Of a stretch of DNA of 64,000 bases, positions 31,030-40,020 are shown piece by piece. Source of the stretch: Pseudothauera nasutitermitis (GTDB lineage Bacteria; Pseudomonadota; Gammaproteobacteria; Burkholderiales; Rhodocyclaceae); the NCBI RefSeq assembly GCF_004801295.1, contig NZ_SSOC01000001.1, positions 744,001-808,000 on the forward strand. The letters run 5' to 3'. A program made the translations under genes and the position numbers. Within the stretch, counting starts at the first letter, position 1. Each line of letters begins with the position of its first letter. The notes below the pieces were generated by a model. It was not told the origin of the DNA. It saw nothing but the letters and a program-made list of their open reading frames with translations, and made no database searches.

Positions 31030-31638
31030 TCAGCCGTCCTGGCGGATCAGGCCGACCATGATGCCTTCGATGTCCAGCGCCTCCCGGCGGGTGTCCACGA
31101 CGATGGGGGCGAAGTCCGGGTTGGCGGGCAGCAGTTCGACCATCGGGCCGTCGCGCCGGAAGGTCTTCACGGTGACGTCGTCGTGCACGCGGGCGACGAC
31201 GATCTGGCCGTTGCGCGCCTCGGTGCGGCGGTGTACGGCGAGCAGGTCGCCGTCGAGGATGCCGGCGTCGCGCATGCTCATGCCGCGCACGCGCAGCAGG
31301 TAGTCGGCGCGCGGCGAGAACATCGCCGGGTCGAGCTGCAGGCGGGCCTCGACGTGTTCGGTGGCGAGGATGGGGCCGCCGGCGGCCACCCGGCCGACCA
31401 GCGGCAGGCCCAGCCCTTCGGCCAGGCGGATGCCGCGCGCGCGGCCTTCCTCGAGCAGGATCGCGCCCTTGGCGGCGAGCGCGCGCAGATGCGATTCGGC
31501 GGCGTTGGGCGAGCGGAAGCCGAACGCGGCGCACAGTTCGAGGCGGGTGGGCGGGCGGCCCTCGCTTTCCACGCTCTGGCGGATGAAGTCGAGGATTTCG
31601 CTCTGGCGTTCGGTGAGGCGGTCGCTGCGGGGAGGCAT
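31030..31638 (-). CDS. lexA: SOS repressor LexA
   Basis: A 202-residue repressor-protease. The N-terminal winged helix ([15 protein letters not shown], then [16 protein letters not shown]) binds SOS boxes. The Ala86-Gly87 autocleavage site lies in RVAAGGP, and the Ser121/Lys158 dyad is present in RGMSMRD and [12 protein letters not shown] precedes the ATG. A perfect SOS box lies 25 bases upstream of the start, so the gene represses itself and rises on DNA damage through RecA-stimulated cleavage. It is the only gene in this window with a clear SOS box. Confidence 0.97.
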   Translation of the reverse strand: MPPRSDRLTERQSEILDFIRQSVESEGRPPTRLELCAAFGFRSPNAAESHLRALAAKGAILLEEGRARGIRLAEGLGLPLVGRVAAGGPILATEHVEARLQLDPAMFSPRADYLLRVRGMSMRDAGILDGDLLAVHRRTEARNGQIVVARVHDDVTVKTFRRDGPMVELLPANPDFAPIVVDTRREALDIEGIMVGLIRQDG

Positions 31639-31662
31639 GGAGAACTCCGTGGGGGAGGTTGG

Positions 31663-31678
31663 CTGTAATTTTAAACAG
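31663..31678 (-). promoter_or_regulatory. LexA operator (SOS box) of lexA
   Basis: CTGTAATTTTAAACAG is an exact CTGT-N8-ACAG box with an AT-rich centre, the gammaproteobacterial type. On the minus strand its centre also reads TTTAAAAT, which could serve as the -10 of the lexA promoter, so repressor and polymerase would compete. Confidence 0.9.
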
Positions 31679-31782
31679 CTTTGCGGGGCGGCGTCGAGCA
31701 TCGCGCTTGTCCACGGCTATGCCCAACGCGGTAGAGTTCGTGCTGGCTCTCGGATAGAATCCCCCGCACGTCAGGAGACCCC

Positions 31783-32289
31783 ATGCTGCAGAGCGGAGAC
31801 ATTGCCCCGGCCTTTTCGCTGCCGGACGCGGATATGGAGACCTTCGACCTTGCCGACCAGCGCGGCAGGCATCATGTGGTCCTGTACTTTTACCCCCGCG
31901 ACAACACGCCGGGATGCACGCTACAGGCGGCCGACTTCAGTGACCATGAAGACGAGTTCGCCCGTCACGATTGCATCGTGGTCGGCGTCAGCCCGGACGA
32001 TTGCCTCACCCACGCGGAGTTCCGCGATCAGCATGGCCTGTCGGTACGTCTGCTGTCGGACCCCGATACTGAGGTCTGCAGGCTGTACGGCGTATGGCTG
32101 CCGAGGGAAGTCGACGGTGTGAAAAAGATGGGCGTGCGGCGGTCGACCTTCATCATCGACAAACAGGGCACCGTCCGCCACGCGCTCCACGACGTCACCC
32201 CCCGCGGCCATGCGGCTGCGGTCTTTGAACTGGTCAGGAAACTGGAGGCAGGCCCATGCAAGCCGAAATCGTCAAGAACACCGTCGTAA
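31783..32289 (+). CDS. bcp: thioredoxin-dependent peroxiredoxin, Bcp type
   Basis: A 168-residue AhpC/TSA-family peroxidase that reduces H2O2 and organic peroxides. The peroxidatic Cys45 lies in YPRDNTPGCTLQA. The resolving cysteine that many Bcp proteins have five residues later is absent (ADF follows), so another Cys or a 1-Cys mechanism must serve. AGGAGAC precedes the ATG. A TAGAAT at 31755-31760 may be the -10. The 3' end overlaps slyD by 34 bases, so the C-terminal residues after about 157 are probably family-atypical. Confidence 0.92.
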   Translation: MLQSGDIAPAFSLPDADMETFDLADQRGRHHVVLYFYPRDNTPGCTLQAADFSDHEDEFARHDCIVVGVSPDDCLTHAEFRDQHGLSVRLLSDPDTEVCRLYGVWLPREVDGVKKMGVRRSTFIIDKQGTVRHALHDVTPRGHAAAVFELVRKLEAGPCKPKSSRTPS

Positions 32290-32741
32290 CCCTCAACTAC
32301 ACCGTGCGCGATCCGGACGGCAACATCATCGACGACGGCGAGCAGCCGCTGGTCTATCTGCACGGCGGTTACGACGGCATCTTCCCGGTGCTCGAAGAGC
32401 TGCTGCAGGGCAAGAAGGAAGGCGAGCAGTTCGAGGTCAAGCTGCAGCCGGAAGACGCCTTCGGCGAATACGACGAGGAACTGGTGCTGATCGAGGACGC
32501 CGGCCTGTTCCCCGAGAACATCGAGGTGGGCATGTCCTTCGAGCGCGTCACCGACGACGGCGAGGAAGAGCTGATCTACCGCATCACCGAAATCGCCGAC
32601 GGCAAGGTGGTGGTCGATGGCAACCACCCGCTGGCCGGCACCGCCCTGGTGTTCGACCTCACCGTGGCCTCCGTGCGCGCCGCCAGCGCCGAGGAAATCT
32701 CCCACGGCCACGTGCATGGCGCGGGCGGCCATCACCACTGA
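32256..32741 (+). CDS. slyD: FKBP-type peptidyl-prolyl isomerase SlyD
   Basis: A 161-residue cytosolic isomerase and chaperone. The FKBP half-domains flank an inserted IF chaperone flap (about 68-125). Typical motifs are VTLNYTVRDPDGNIID, YLHGGYDGIFPVLEELLQGK and NHPLAGTALVFDLTV. A short His-rich tail (GHVHGAGGHHH) could bind nickel or other metals as in E. coli SlyD. It is translated from within the end of the peroxiredoxin gene, so the two are coupled, and a terminator follows. Confidence 0.95.
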   Translation: MQAEIVKNTVVTLNYTVRDPDGNIIDDGEQPLVYLHGGYDGIFPVLEELLQGKKEGEQFEVKLQPEDAFGEYDEELVLIEDAGLFPENIEVGMSFERVTDDGEEELIYRITEIADGKVVVDGNHPLAGTALVFDLTVASVRAASAEEISHGHVHGAGGHHH

Positions 32742-32750
32742 GCCGTGCCG

Positions 32751-32772
32751 GGGCCGCGTCAGCGGCCCTTTT
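32751..32772 (+). terminator. intrinsic terminator after slyD
   Basis: GGGCCGC, loop GTCA, GCGGCCC, then TTTT: a seven-bp stem with a U-tail, ten bases after the slyD stop. The next gene starts only 30 bases further on. Confidence 0.8.
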
Positions 32773-32801
32773 CACATCGGCCGGCCGCCGTTTCCTCACC
32801 C

Positions 32802-34811
32802 ATGACCTCCGCGCCCGCAGACGCCCCGGCCCTGCTCGAAGTGGCAGGCCTGCGCGTGCGCATCGGCGCCGGCGTGCGTCCGGTGGCCGGGGTCGATTTT
32901 CGCCTGAACGCCGGGGAAACCTTCGCGCTGCTCGGCGAATCGGGCTGCGGCAAGTCGATGACCGCGCTGGCCATCGCCCGTCTGCTGCCGGACAACGGCC
33001 GCATCGAGGGCGGCAGCCTGCGCCTGCGCGGCGAGGATCTGCTGGCGCGTGCCGAAGCCGAGATGCGCGCGGTGCGCGGCGGACGCATCGGCATGGTATT
33101 CCAGGAGCCGGGCACCAGCCTCAATCCGGTGATGACGGTGTTCGCCCAGATCGCCGAGGTGCTGGCCCGCCATCGCGGCCTGCGCGGCGCTGCGGCGCGC
33201 GCCGAGGCCTGTCGTCTGCTGGAGGCAGTGGGCATCCCGGATGCCGGGCGCCGCCTCGACGACTATCCTTTCCAGTTTTCCGGCGGCATGAAGCAGCGCG
33301 TGATGATCGCCATCGCGCTGGCCGGCGAGCCCGAACTGCTGATCGCCGACGAACCCACCACCGCGCTCGACGTCACCATCCAGGCCCAGGTGCTCGATCT
33401 GCTCGCCCGCCTGCAGGCCGAGCGCGGCATGGGCATGCTGCTGATCACCCACGACCTGGGCGTGGTGGCGCGCATGGCGCAGCGCGTGGGCGTCATGTAC
33501 GCCGGTGAGCTGATCGAGACCGGTGCGCGCGCGGATTTCTTCGCCGCGCCGCTGCATCCCTATTCGCGCAAGTTGTTCGCCGCGCTGCCCGAAGGCGCCC
33601 GGCGCGGGCGTCCGCTGGATGCCCTGGCCGGCGGCGTGCCGGCGCTGGATGTGGATTTCCCCGGCTGCCGCTTCGCCGCGCGCTGCCCGGCGGCCTTCGA
33701 ACGCTGCCGCCGCGAGGCGCCGGGCTGGCAGGTGCGCAGCGGGCAGGCGGTGCGCTGCCATCTGTATGAAGGGGATGCCGTGCCCGCAGTGCCGGCGCGA
33801 GGGGACGGTGGCGAGCCGCTGCCACCATCCGCAGTTGCCGCGCCCCTCCTCGAAGTGCGCGATCTGCGCGTGCATTTCCCGGTGCGCAAGGGCGTGCTGC
33901 GCCGCGTGGCCGGGCAGGTGCGCGCGGTGGACGGCGTGAGCCTGGAACTGGCGCCCGGACGCACGCTGGCCCTGGTGGGCGAATCCGGCTGCGGCAAGAC
34001 CACGGTGGGCAAGGCCATCCTGCAACTGCTGCGCCCCAGCGCCGGACAGGTGCTGTTCGAAGGGCGCGACATGGCGGGCGCGAAGGCCGCGCAACTGCTG
34101 CCGATGCGCCGCGCCATGCAGATGGTGTTCCAGGATCCGTTCGCCTCGCTCAACCCGCGCATGCCCATCGGCGAGATCATCGAGGAAGGCATGTTGGCGC
34201 TGGGCGTGGGCGGCGACGCCCAGGCACGCGCGCGGCGGGTGGATGCGCTGCTCGAACGCATCGGCCTGTCGGCGGCCATGCGCAACCGCTATCCGCATGA
34301 ATTCTCCGGCGGACAGCGCCAGCGCATCGCCATTGCCCGCGCGCTGGCGGTGGAGCCGCGCGTGATCGTCTGCGACGAGCCGACCAGCGCGCTCGACGTT
34401 TCGGTGCAGGCACAGTTGCTCAATCTGATGCGCGACCTGCAGCGCGAACTGGGGCTGGCCTATCTGTTCATCACCCACAACCTGGCGGTGGTGGAATACC
34501 TGGCCGACGAGGTGGCGGTGATGTACCTCGGGCGCATCGTCGAGCGCGGTCCGGTGGAACGCCTGCTGGCCGCGCCCGCGCATCCCTACACGCGCGCGCT
34601 GCTGGCCGCCGTGCCGCGGCTGGACGACGCGGCGCGTCCGGCCGTGCCGCAGCCGGCGGCGGATCTGCCGTCGCCACTGGCGCCGCCCTCTGGTTGTCAC
34701 TTCCACCCGCGCTGCGCGCTGGCCGACGAGCTTTGTCGGCGCGAATACCCGCTCGTGCGCGTGCTGGGCGATGGGTACGAGGTGCGCTGCCACCATTCGC
34801 CGGCAGCCTGA
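32802..34811 (+). CDS. yejF: peptide ABC transporter with two fused ATPase domains (YejF type)
   Basis: A 669-residue protein with two ABC ATPases in tandem. Walker A motifs are GESGCGKS (about 46-53) and GESGCGKT (about 395-402). Signature motifs are FSGGMKQR and FSGGQRQR, and Walker B appears as [13 protein letters not shown] and [13 protein letters not shown]. Each half ends with an oligopeptide/dipeptide-type C-terminal Cys-containing extension. This fused form drives YejABEF-type importers, and the matching YejA/B/E genes lie 21 kb to the left. Those genes lack an ATPase, so I infer this is their partner. The gene sits right after the slyD terminator. Confidence 0.92.
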   Translation: MTSAPADAPALLEVAGLRVRIGAGVRPVAGVDFRLNAGETFALLGESGCGKSMTALAIARLLPDNGRIEGGSLRLRGEDLLARAEAEMRAVRGGRIGMVFQEPGTSLNPVMTVFAQIAEVLARHRGLRGAAARAEACRLLEAVGIPDAGRRLDDYPFQFSGGMKQRVMIAIALAGEPELLIADEPTTALDVTIQAQVLDLLARLQAERGMGMLLITHDLGVVARMAQRVGVMYAGELIETGARADFFAAPLHPYSRKLFAALPEGARRGRPLDALAGGVPALDVDFPGCRFAARCPAAFERCRREAPGWQVRSGQAVRCHLYEGDAVPAVPARGDGGEPLPPSAVAAPLLEVRDLRVHFPVRKGVLRRVAGQVRAVDGVSLELAPGRTLALVGESGCGKTTVGKAILQLLRPSAGQVLFEGRDMAGAKAAQLLPMRRAMQMVFQDPFASLNPRMPIGEIIEEGMLALGVGGDAQARARRVDALLERIGLSAAMRNRYPHEFSGGQRQRIAIARALAVEPRVIVCDEPTSALDVSVQAQLLNLMRDLQRELGLAYLFITHNLAVVEYLADEVAVMYLGRIVERGPVERLLAAPAHPYTRALLAAVPRLDDAARPAVPQPAADLPSPLAPPSGCHFHPRCALADELCRREYPLVRVLGDGYEVRCHHSPAA

Positions 34812-34878
34812 TTTTTTTCAGATTTTCAGAGCTTGATGGGCCTGCGCGCCGTACGGGGGCCGTGCCGCTACGCCGTCG

Positions 34879-36099
34879 TCAACGCGATGCCGGCCGGCTG
34901 TTGCGCGCCTGATCGGGAATGATCCGCGCCGCGCTCAGCGCGCCGCGCGGGTCGACGCCCTCGGGCACCAGCAGGGCGTAGCCCGCCGATACCCGCGCGC
35001 GCGCGCCGAGGCCGTTGAGCTGGCGCAACTGGGCCAGGGTGAGGCGGTGCCGGCGGGCGACCGCTTCGAGCGTTTCGCCGCGCTTGAGGCGATGGGTCTT
35101 CCAGCCCGGGCCGGCCTCGGCGAGTTCCTTCAGGCGCTCGCTGAAGCGGTCGGCCACGCTGACCGGAACCACCAGACTCAGCCCGCTGCGGGTGATCGCC
35201 GGGCGGTTGAAGGAGGGGTTGAGTGCGATGAATTCGTCGATGGGCATCTCCGCCAGCCGGGCGGCGGCGCCCAGATCGATGCCGACCGGCGATTCGACGG
35301 TGACGAAATAGGGGCGGTTGGGTACGTAGGGCAGTTCGAAGCCGAAGCGCTCGGGCTGCAGCACGATGTTCTTCACCGCCTGCAGCTTGGGGATGTAGTT
35401 GCGCGTCTCGTCGGGCATGCGCAGATGGGCGTACTCGGTGGGCAGACCGGCGTCCTCATTGCGCTGCACCGCGCGCGCCACCGCGCCTTCGCCCCAGTTG
35501 TAGGAGGCCAGGGCGAGCTGCCAGTCGCCGTGCTGATCGTAGATGCGTTGCAGATATTCCAGCGCGGCATCGGTGGAGGCCAGCACGTCGCGGCGCTCGT
35601 CGATCCACTTGTCCTGGGTCAGGTTGTAGTGGCGCCCGGTGGACGGGATGAACTGCCACAGTCCGGAAGCGTGGGAGCGCGAGTAGGCCAGCGGGTTGTA
35701 GCTGCTTTCCACCATCGGCAGCAAGGCCAGTTCGGTGGGCAGGCCGCGCGCTTCCAGTTCGGCGACGATGTGGTAGAGGTAGCGCCCGCCGCGGGCGAAC
35801 ACCTGCTGCAGGAAACCGGGGCGCTCCAGGTAGAAGCGCTGGTATTCGGCGACGCGCTCGTCCTCCAGATCGGGCATGGCGAAGCCGCGCCGGATGCGGT
35901 CCCAGATATCGTTGGCGTCGCGGGTGAGATCGAGGGTGAGCACGCGCGGCAGCGTGGGCAGGAGATCGGCCGGCACCGCCGCCGGCACGGCGGCGGGCGG
36001 GCTGGAGAGCAGGGCCACGGTCTTGGGCTGCCCGCCAGCGTGGAGCGGGGCGGAGAGCGGAAGCAAGAGGGCGCAGAGCAGGGCAAAACGGAGATGCAT
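34879..36099 (-). CDS. mltD: membrane-bound lytic murein transglycosylase D
   Basis: A 406-residue exported peptidoglycan enzyme. A signal peptide ends near HAGG. The SLT domain (about 105-240) has the catalytic Glu in LPMVESSYNP and family motifs HASGLWQFIPSTGRHYNL and ALASYNWGEG. One LysM domain (about 335-383) would bind peptidoglycan; some MltD proteins have more. I see no lipobox. It cleaves the MurNAc-GlcNAc bond to 1,6-anhydro-MurNAc. It is divergent from the REC-GGDEF gene, with gloB a little further on, as in the gammaproteobacterial order. Confidence 0.94.
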   Translation of the reverse strand: MHLRFALLCALLLPLSAPLHAGGQPKTVALLSSPPAAVPAAVPADLLPTLPRVLTLDLTRDANDIWDRIRRGFAMPDLEDERVAEYQRFYLERPGFLQQVFARGGRYLYHIVAELEARGLPTELALLPMVESSYNPLAYSRSHASGLWQFIPSTGRHYNLTQDKWIDERRDVLASTDAALEYLQRIYDQHGDWQLALASYNWGEGAVARAVQRNEDAGLPTEYAHLRMPDETRNYIPKLQAVKNIVLQPERFGFELPYVPNRPYFVTVESPVGIDLGAAARLAEMPIDEFIALNPSFNRPAITRSGLSLVVPVSVADRFSERLKELAEAGPGWKTHRLKRGETLEAVARRHRLTLAQLRQLNGLGARARVSAGYALLVPEGVDPRGALSAARIIPDQARNSRPASR

Positions 36100-36137
36100 G
36101 TGCGCCAGGATCGGTGAAGCCGCGAAGCGGAGAAGTC

Positions 36138-36157
36138 TATCGACATGTGTGTCGATA
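36138..36157. repeat. inverted repeat between mltD and the REC-GGDEF gene
   Basis: TATCGACA, four-base loop TGTG, TGTCGATA: a perfect 8-bp inverted repeat in the divergent gap. It could be an operator for either gene. There is no T-run beside it, so it is not a terminator. Confidence 0.5.
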
Positions 36158-36257
36158 CGTCAAATTTATGGGTAAAACGCCTTCATTCCTCTGCATTGGC
36201 GGGGGATTCAACTGATACGATTACGCCATTCGTCCGATTGCGCCCACTATTCCCGCC

Positions 36258-37232
36258 ATGAAGGCTCTGGTCATCGAGGACACGCTCACCAGCGCAACCC
36301 TGGTCTGCCACCAGCTTGGCAAGATGGGGCTGGAGGCCGTGCACGCGAAGAACGGCGAGGCGGGCATCGAGGCCTTCAAGTCGGAGCGTCCGGACCTTGT
36401 GCTGCTCGACATCATCATGCCCGGCATGGATGGTTTCGAGGTTGCGCGGCGCATCCGCCAGCTGGAAAGCGATGGCGACTGGACGCCGATCATCTTCCTG
36501 ACCGCGCGCACCAGCGACGAGGATCTCGAGCGCGGCATTGAGGTGGGTGGCGACGACTACCTGATCAAGCCGGTTTCCGAGATGGTGCTGAAGGCCAAGG
36601 TGCGTGCCATGCAGCGCATCGCGCAGATGCGCTCCTCGCTGCTGGTGCTGACCCGCAAGCTGGACGAGGCCAACCGCGAACTGACCCGCCTGTCGTCCGC
36701 CGACGGACTGACCGGCATTGCCAACCGCCGGCGTTTCGACGAAACCCTGCTGAAGGAATGGCGGCGCTGCGCGCGCGACGGCAAGCCCTTGTCGCTGCTG
36801 CTCATCGACGTGGATTTCTTCAAGCCGTTCAACGACAACTACGGCCATCAGGTCGGCGACGAATGCCTGAAGGCCGTGGCGCGCACGCTGGCCCAGGCGC
36901 TCAACCGTCCGTCCGACCTGGTCGCGCGCTACGGCGGCGAGGAGTTCGGCGTGATCCTGCCGGATACGACGGAGAGCGGTGCGCTGGCGGTGGCCGAGGC
37001 CCTGCGCGGCGCGGTGCAGACGCTGGGCATCACCCATCGCTTCTCGGAAGTCTCGCCGGTGGTGACGATCAGCGCCGGGCTGGCGTCCACCACCCCGCAG
37101 CGTGGCGACGACAGCGGCTTCATCGCGCTGCTGCGGCGCGCCGACGCGGCGCTCTACCGCGCCAAGACCGAAGGGCGCAACCGCGTGGTGTGCGCGCCGG
37201 AGGAAAGCGTGGCGGTGGGCGCGCGCGGCTGA
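36258..37232 (+). CDS. response regulator diguanylate cyclase (REC-GGDEF)
   Basis: A 324-residue soluble protein. The receiver domain (1-120) has the phospho-acceptor Asp51 in LVLLDIIMPGMDG, acidic Glu7/Asp8 and the conserved Lys104 in YLIKP. A short helix leads to a GGDEF domain (about 145-310) whose signature is GGEEF at 226-230, intact for cyclase activity. Phosphorylation would promote dimerisation and cyclic di-GMP synthesis. No histidine kinase gene is adjacent, so it is an orphan regulator. It resembles PleD/WspR-like designs but has one receiver. Confidence 0.95.
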   Translation: MKALVIEDTLTSATLVCHQLGKMGLEAVHAKNGEAGIEAFKSERPDLVLLDIIMPGMDGFEVARRIRQLESDGDWTPIIFLTARTSDEDLERGIEVGGDDYLIKPVSEMVLKAKVRAMQRIAQMRSSLLVLTRKLDEANRELTRLSSADGLTGIANRRRFDETLLKEWRRCARDGKPLSLLLIDVDFFKPFNDNYGHQVGDECLKAVARTLAQALNRPSDLVARYGGEEFGVILPDTTESGALAVAEALRGAVQTLGITHRFSEVSPVVTISAGLASTTPQRGDDSGFIALLRRADAALYRAKTEGRNRVVCAPEESVAVGARG

Positions 37233-37274
37233 GCACGCTACACCCGCCAGCATTTCAACGCCTTTTCCAGGTCC

Positions 37275-38036
37275 TCAGAATTCGTCCTTCCAGGCGCGCA
37301 GCAGCGCGAAGCACTCGCGTTCGTCCGCCGGGCGGCGCCCGGCGTGGCGGGTGACCGCCTCGACCACCCCCGGCTGCGCCGTGCGCAGGAAGGGATTCAC
37401 CGCGAGCTGTTCGTCCATGCGCGCCGGCAGGGTTGGCAGGCCGCGTCCGCGCAGCGCCTCGCAGTGCCGGCGGCAGGTCTCGATGGCGGGATTGTCCGGC
37501 TCGGCCTCGGCGGCGAAGCGCAGATTGGCCAGGGTGTATTCGTGGCTGCAATACACCGCCGTGTCGCCGGGCAGCGCGGCCAGACGCCGCAGGGAGACAT
37601 ATAGTTGCGCGGCGCTGCCGCCCAGCAGACGCCCGCAGCCGGCGGCGAACAGGGTGTCGCCGCAGAACAGCAGGCCGGGCGCGTAATAGGCCACATGGCC
37701 GGCGGTGTGCCCCGGCACGCCCAGCACCTCTAGGCGCAGGGCCGGTTCGTCCAGCGCCACCGTATCGCCGTCATTCACCGGGCGATCCACGCTGGGAATC
37801 GCCTCTCCGGCCGGGCCGAACACCGGCACGCGGTGTCTGGCGGCCAGGGCGGGCACACCGCCCACGTGATCGGCGTGATGGTGGGTGATCAGGATGGCGC
37901 GCAGCGCGAGGCCGCGCGCGGCCAGTTCGGCCTCGACCACGCCGGCGTCGCCCGGATCGACCACGACCGCGTGGCGGCCCGCGTGCAGCAGCCAGATGTA
38001 GTTATCCCTGAACGCCGGAAGAGCGATAATGTCCAT
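37275..38036 (-). CDS. gloB: hydroxyacylglutathione hydrolase (glyoxalase II)
   Basis: A 253-residue metallo-beta-lactamase-fold enzyme that hydrolyses S-lactoylglutathione in methylglyoxal detoxification. The metal motif THHHADH is at residues 51-57; further ligands lie in GHTAGH and FCGDTLF, and the C-terminal substrate-binding part has the usual RAWKDEF end. The ATG at 38036 gives the family N-terminus MDIIALPAFRDNYIW. It is divergent from the methyltransferase gene, 28 bases away, as in E. coli and relatives. Confidence 0.96.
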   Translation of the reverse strand: MDIIALPAFRDNYIWLLHAGRHAVVVDPGDAGVVEAELAARGLALRAILITHHHADHVGGVPALAARHRVPVFGPAGEAIPSVDRPVNDGDTVALDEPALRLEVLGVPGHTAGHVAYYAPGLLFCGDTLFAAGCGRLLGGSAAQLYVSLRRLAALPGDTAVYCSHEYTLANLRFAAEAEPDNPAIETCRRHCEALRGRGLPTLPARMDEQLAVNPFLRTAQPGVVEAVTRHAGRRPADERECFALLRAWKDEF

Positions 38037-38064
38037 GTACGGGATTCTGAATCGCCCATCGCCC

Positions 38065-38802
38065 ATGTCAATCCTCAGCCTGACCGACTGGCTGGACACC
38101 CCGCAAGGACGCTACCTGCTCCAATGGGAGCAAGCCATGCTCGACCGTCTGGTGGCCGACATCTTCGGCTACCATGCGCTCCAGGTCGGCTTGCCCGAGG
38201 TGGATTTCCTGCGCGCCAACCGCATGCCGTTCCGCTTCCATTCGGCGCGTTTCGGCAGTGCGGTCGTGGTGGCGCGCGCGGAGGCCCTGCCGTTCGCCAG
38301 CGCCAGCCTGGATCTGGTGGTGCTGCCGCACGTGCTGGAGTTCTCCGCCACGCCGCACCAGGTGCTGCGCGAGGTGGAGCGCGTGCTGATGCCGGAAGGC
38401 AGCGTGGTGCTCAGCGGTTTCAATCCCTACAGCCTGTGGGGGCTGCGCCGCGTGGCGGCGGGCCGGCGCGGGGCGTTTCCGTGGCGCGGGCAGTATCTGT
38501 CGCCGTTCCGCATCAAGGACTGGATGACCCTGCTGGGCATGGAAACCCAGGCCGCCGGCTTCGGCTGCTTCGCGCCCGCGGTGCGCAGCGAGCAATGGCT
38601 GGCGCGCTGGCGCTTCATGGACGATGCCGGCGCGCGCTGGTGGCCGGTCTGCGGCGCGGCCTACGTGCTGCACGGCATCAAGCGGGTACAGGGCATGCGC
38701 CTGATCACTCCCAACTGGCGCGAGAAGCGCGCCACGGCGAAACGCATGGCGCCGATTGCCGAACGCGGCCGGACTTCGGCCGGAACAAGGAAGACGCAAT
38801 AG
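38065..38802 (+). CDS. SAM-dependent methyltransferase next to gloB (YafS-like)
   Basis: A 245-residue class I methyltransferase-type protein. The methyltransf_11-like core shows [20 protein letters not shown] and a later [21 protein letters not shown]. The usual GxGxG loop is degenerate ([12 protein letters not shown]), so cofactor binding may differ. Its place between gloB and rnhA is that of E. coli yafS. The start at 38065 avoids overlap with gloB; an earlier ATG at 38029 is possible. It ends four bases before rnhA. The substrate is unknown. Confidence 0.85.
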   Translation: MSILSLTDWLDTPQGRYLLQWEQAMLDRLVADIFGYHALQVGLPEVDFLRANRMPFRFHSARFGSAVVVARAEALPFASASLDLVVLPHVLEFSATPHQVLREVERVLMPEGSVVLSGFNPYSLWGLRRVAAGRRGAFPWRGQYLSPFRIKDWMTLLGMETQAAGFGCFAPAVRSEQWLARWRFMDDAGARWWPVCGAAYVLHGIKRVQGMRLITPNWREKRATAKRMAPIAERGRTSAGTRKTQ

Positions 38803-38806
38803 CAAG

Positions 38807-39265
38807 ATGGAAATCGTGGAAATCTTTACCGACGGTGCCTGCAGCGGCAATCCGGGGCCCGGCGGCTGGGGCGCGATCCTGCGCTCGGGGGCGCACGAGA
38901 AGGAAATCTGGGGCGGCGAGCCGCATACCACCAACAACCGCATGGAGCTGCTCGCGGTGATCCGCGCGCTGAACGCGCTCAAGCGCCCGGTGGATGCACG
39001 CGTGCATACCGACAGCCAGTACGTGCAGAAGGGCATCTCCGAGTGGATCCACGGCTGGAAGGCGCGCGGCTGGAAGACTGCCGGCAAGGAGCCGGTGAAG
39101 AATGCCGATCTGTGGCGGGCACTGGACGACGCGGCGCGCCGCCACAAGGTGGACTGGATCTGGGTGCGCGGCCATGCCGGCCATGCGGAGAACGAACGCG
39201 CGGACGCCCTGGCGCGGCGCGGCGTGGAGGCGGTGCGCAAGGCCGGCGCCGCCGTGGAAAACTGA
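38807..39265 (+). CDS. rnhA: ribonuclease HI
   Basis: A 152-residue enzyme that cuts RNA in RNA-DNA hybrids. All four metal-binding acids are present: Asp9 in [14 protein letters not shown], Glu47 in [10 protein letters not shown], Asp69 in HTDSQY and Asp133 in ENERADALA. The basic handle region ([15 protein letters not shown]) is intact. It is followed by dnaQ after 18 bases, the common proteobacterial pairing. Confidence 0.98.
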   Translation: MEIVEIFTDGACSGNPGPGGWGAILRSGAHEKEIWGGEPHTTNNRMELLAVIRALNALKRPVDARVHTDSQYVQKGISEWIHGWKARGWKTAGKEPVKNADLWRALDDAARRHKVDWIWVRGHAGHAENERADALARRGVEAVRKAGAAVEN

Positions 39266-39283
39266 GAAAGGGCAGCACGAATC

Positions 39284-40012
39284 ATGCGACAGATCGTCCT
39301 CGATACCGAAACCACCGGCCTGGACTGGCGCAACGGCCACCGCGTCATCGAAATCGGCTGCGTGGAGCTGCTCAACCGCTCGCTCACCGGCAAGCACTAT
39401 CACATCTACATCAACCCGGAGCGTGGCATCGACGCCGAGGCGGAAGCGGTGCACGGCATCAGCGCAGAGTTTCTCGCCGACAAGCCGCGCTTCGCCGATG
39501 TGGCGACCGACTTCGAGAATTTCGTGCACGGTGCCGAACTGGTGATCCACAACGCCAGCTTCGACGTGGGCTTTCTCGACCATGAACTGTCGCGGCTCGG
39601 CCGCCCGAAGATCGCCGAACTGTGCGCCGGGGTGATCGATACGCTGCGCCTGGCCAAGGAGCAGAACCCCGGCAAGAAGGCTTCGCTGGATGCCTTGTGC
39701 GAGCGCTACGAGGTGGACAACGGCCACCGTACGCTGCACGGCGCCTTGCTGGACGCGGAGATTCTCGCCGAGGTCTATCTGGCCATGACGCGCGGCCAGG
39801 AAAGCCTGATCATGGCCCTGGAAGAGAGCGGCTCGGCCAACGCGGAAAGCGCGGCGCAGCTGGGCGAACGCCCGGTGCTGCGCGTGCTGCGCGCCAGCGC
39901 GGAAGAACTCGTCGAGCACGAGCGCGTGCTCGACGACATCGCCAAGGCCAACAAGGGGGCCTGCCTGTGGCGGCCGCCGGAGCCCGCCGCCGAACCCGCC
40001 GGCGCGGCCTGA
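39284..40012 (+). CDS. dnaQ: DNA polymerase III epsilon subunit (3'-5' proofreading exonuclease)
   Basis: A 242-residue proofreading subunit. The DEDDh exonuclease motifs are present: Exo I DTETTGLDW with Asp7 and Glu9, Exo II HNASFDVGFLDHEL, and Exo III NGHRTLHGALLDAEILAEVY with the active-site His and Asp. The C-terminal tail (about 185-242) would bind the alpha polymerase subunit. It ends the gene run with rnhA and converges with the FAD oxidoreductase, eight bases apart. Confidence 0.97.
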   Translation: MRQIVLDTETTGLDWRNGHRVIEIGCVELLNRSLTGKHYHIYINPERGIDAEAEAVHGISAEFLADKPRFADVATDFENFVHGAELVIHNASFDVGFLDHELSRLGRPKIAELCAGVIDTLRLAKEQNPGKKASLDALCERYEVDNGHRTLHGALLDAEILAEVYLAMTRGQESLIMALEESGSANAESAAQLGERPVLRVLRASAEELVEHERVLDDIAKANKGACLWRPPEPAAEPAGAA

Positions 40013-40020
40013 CCGGAGAC

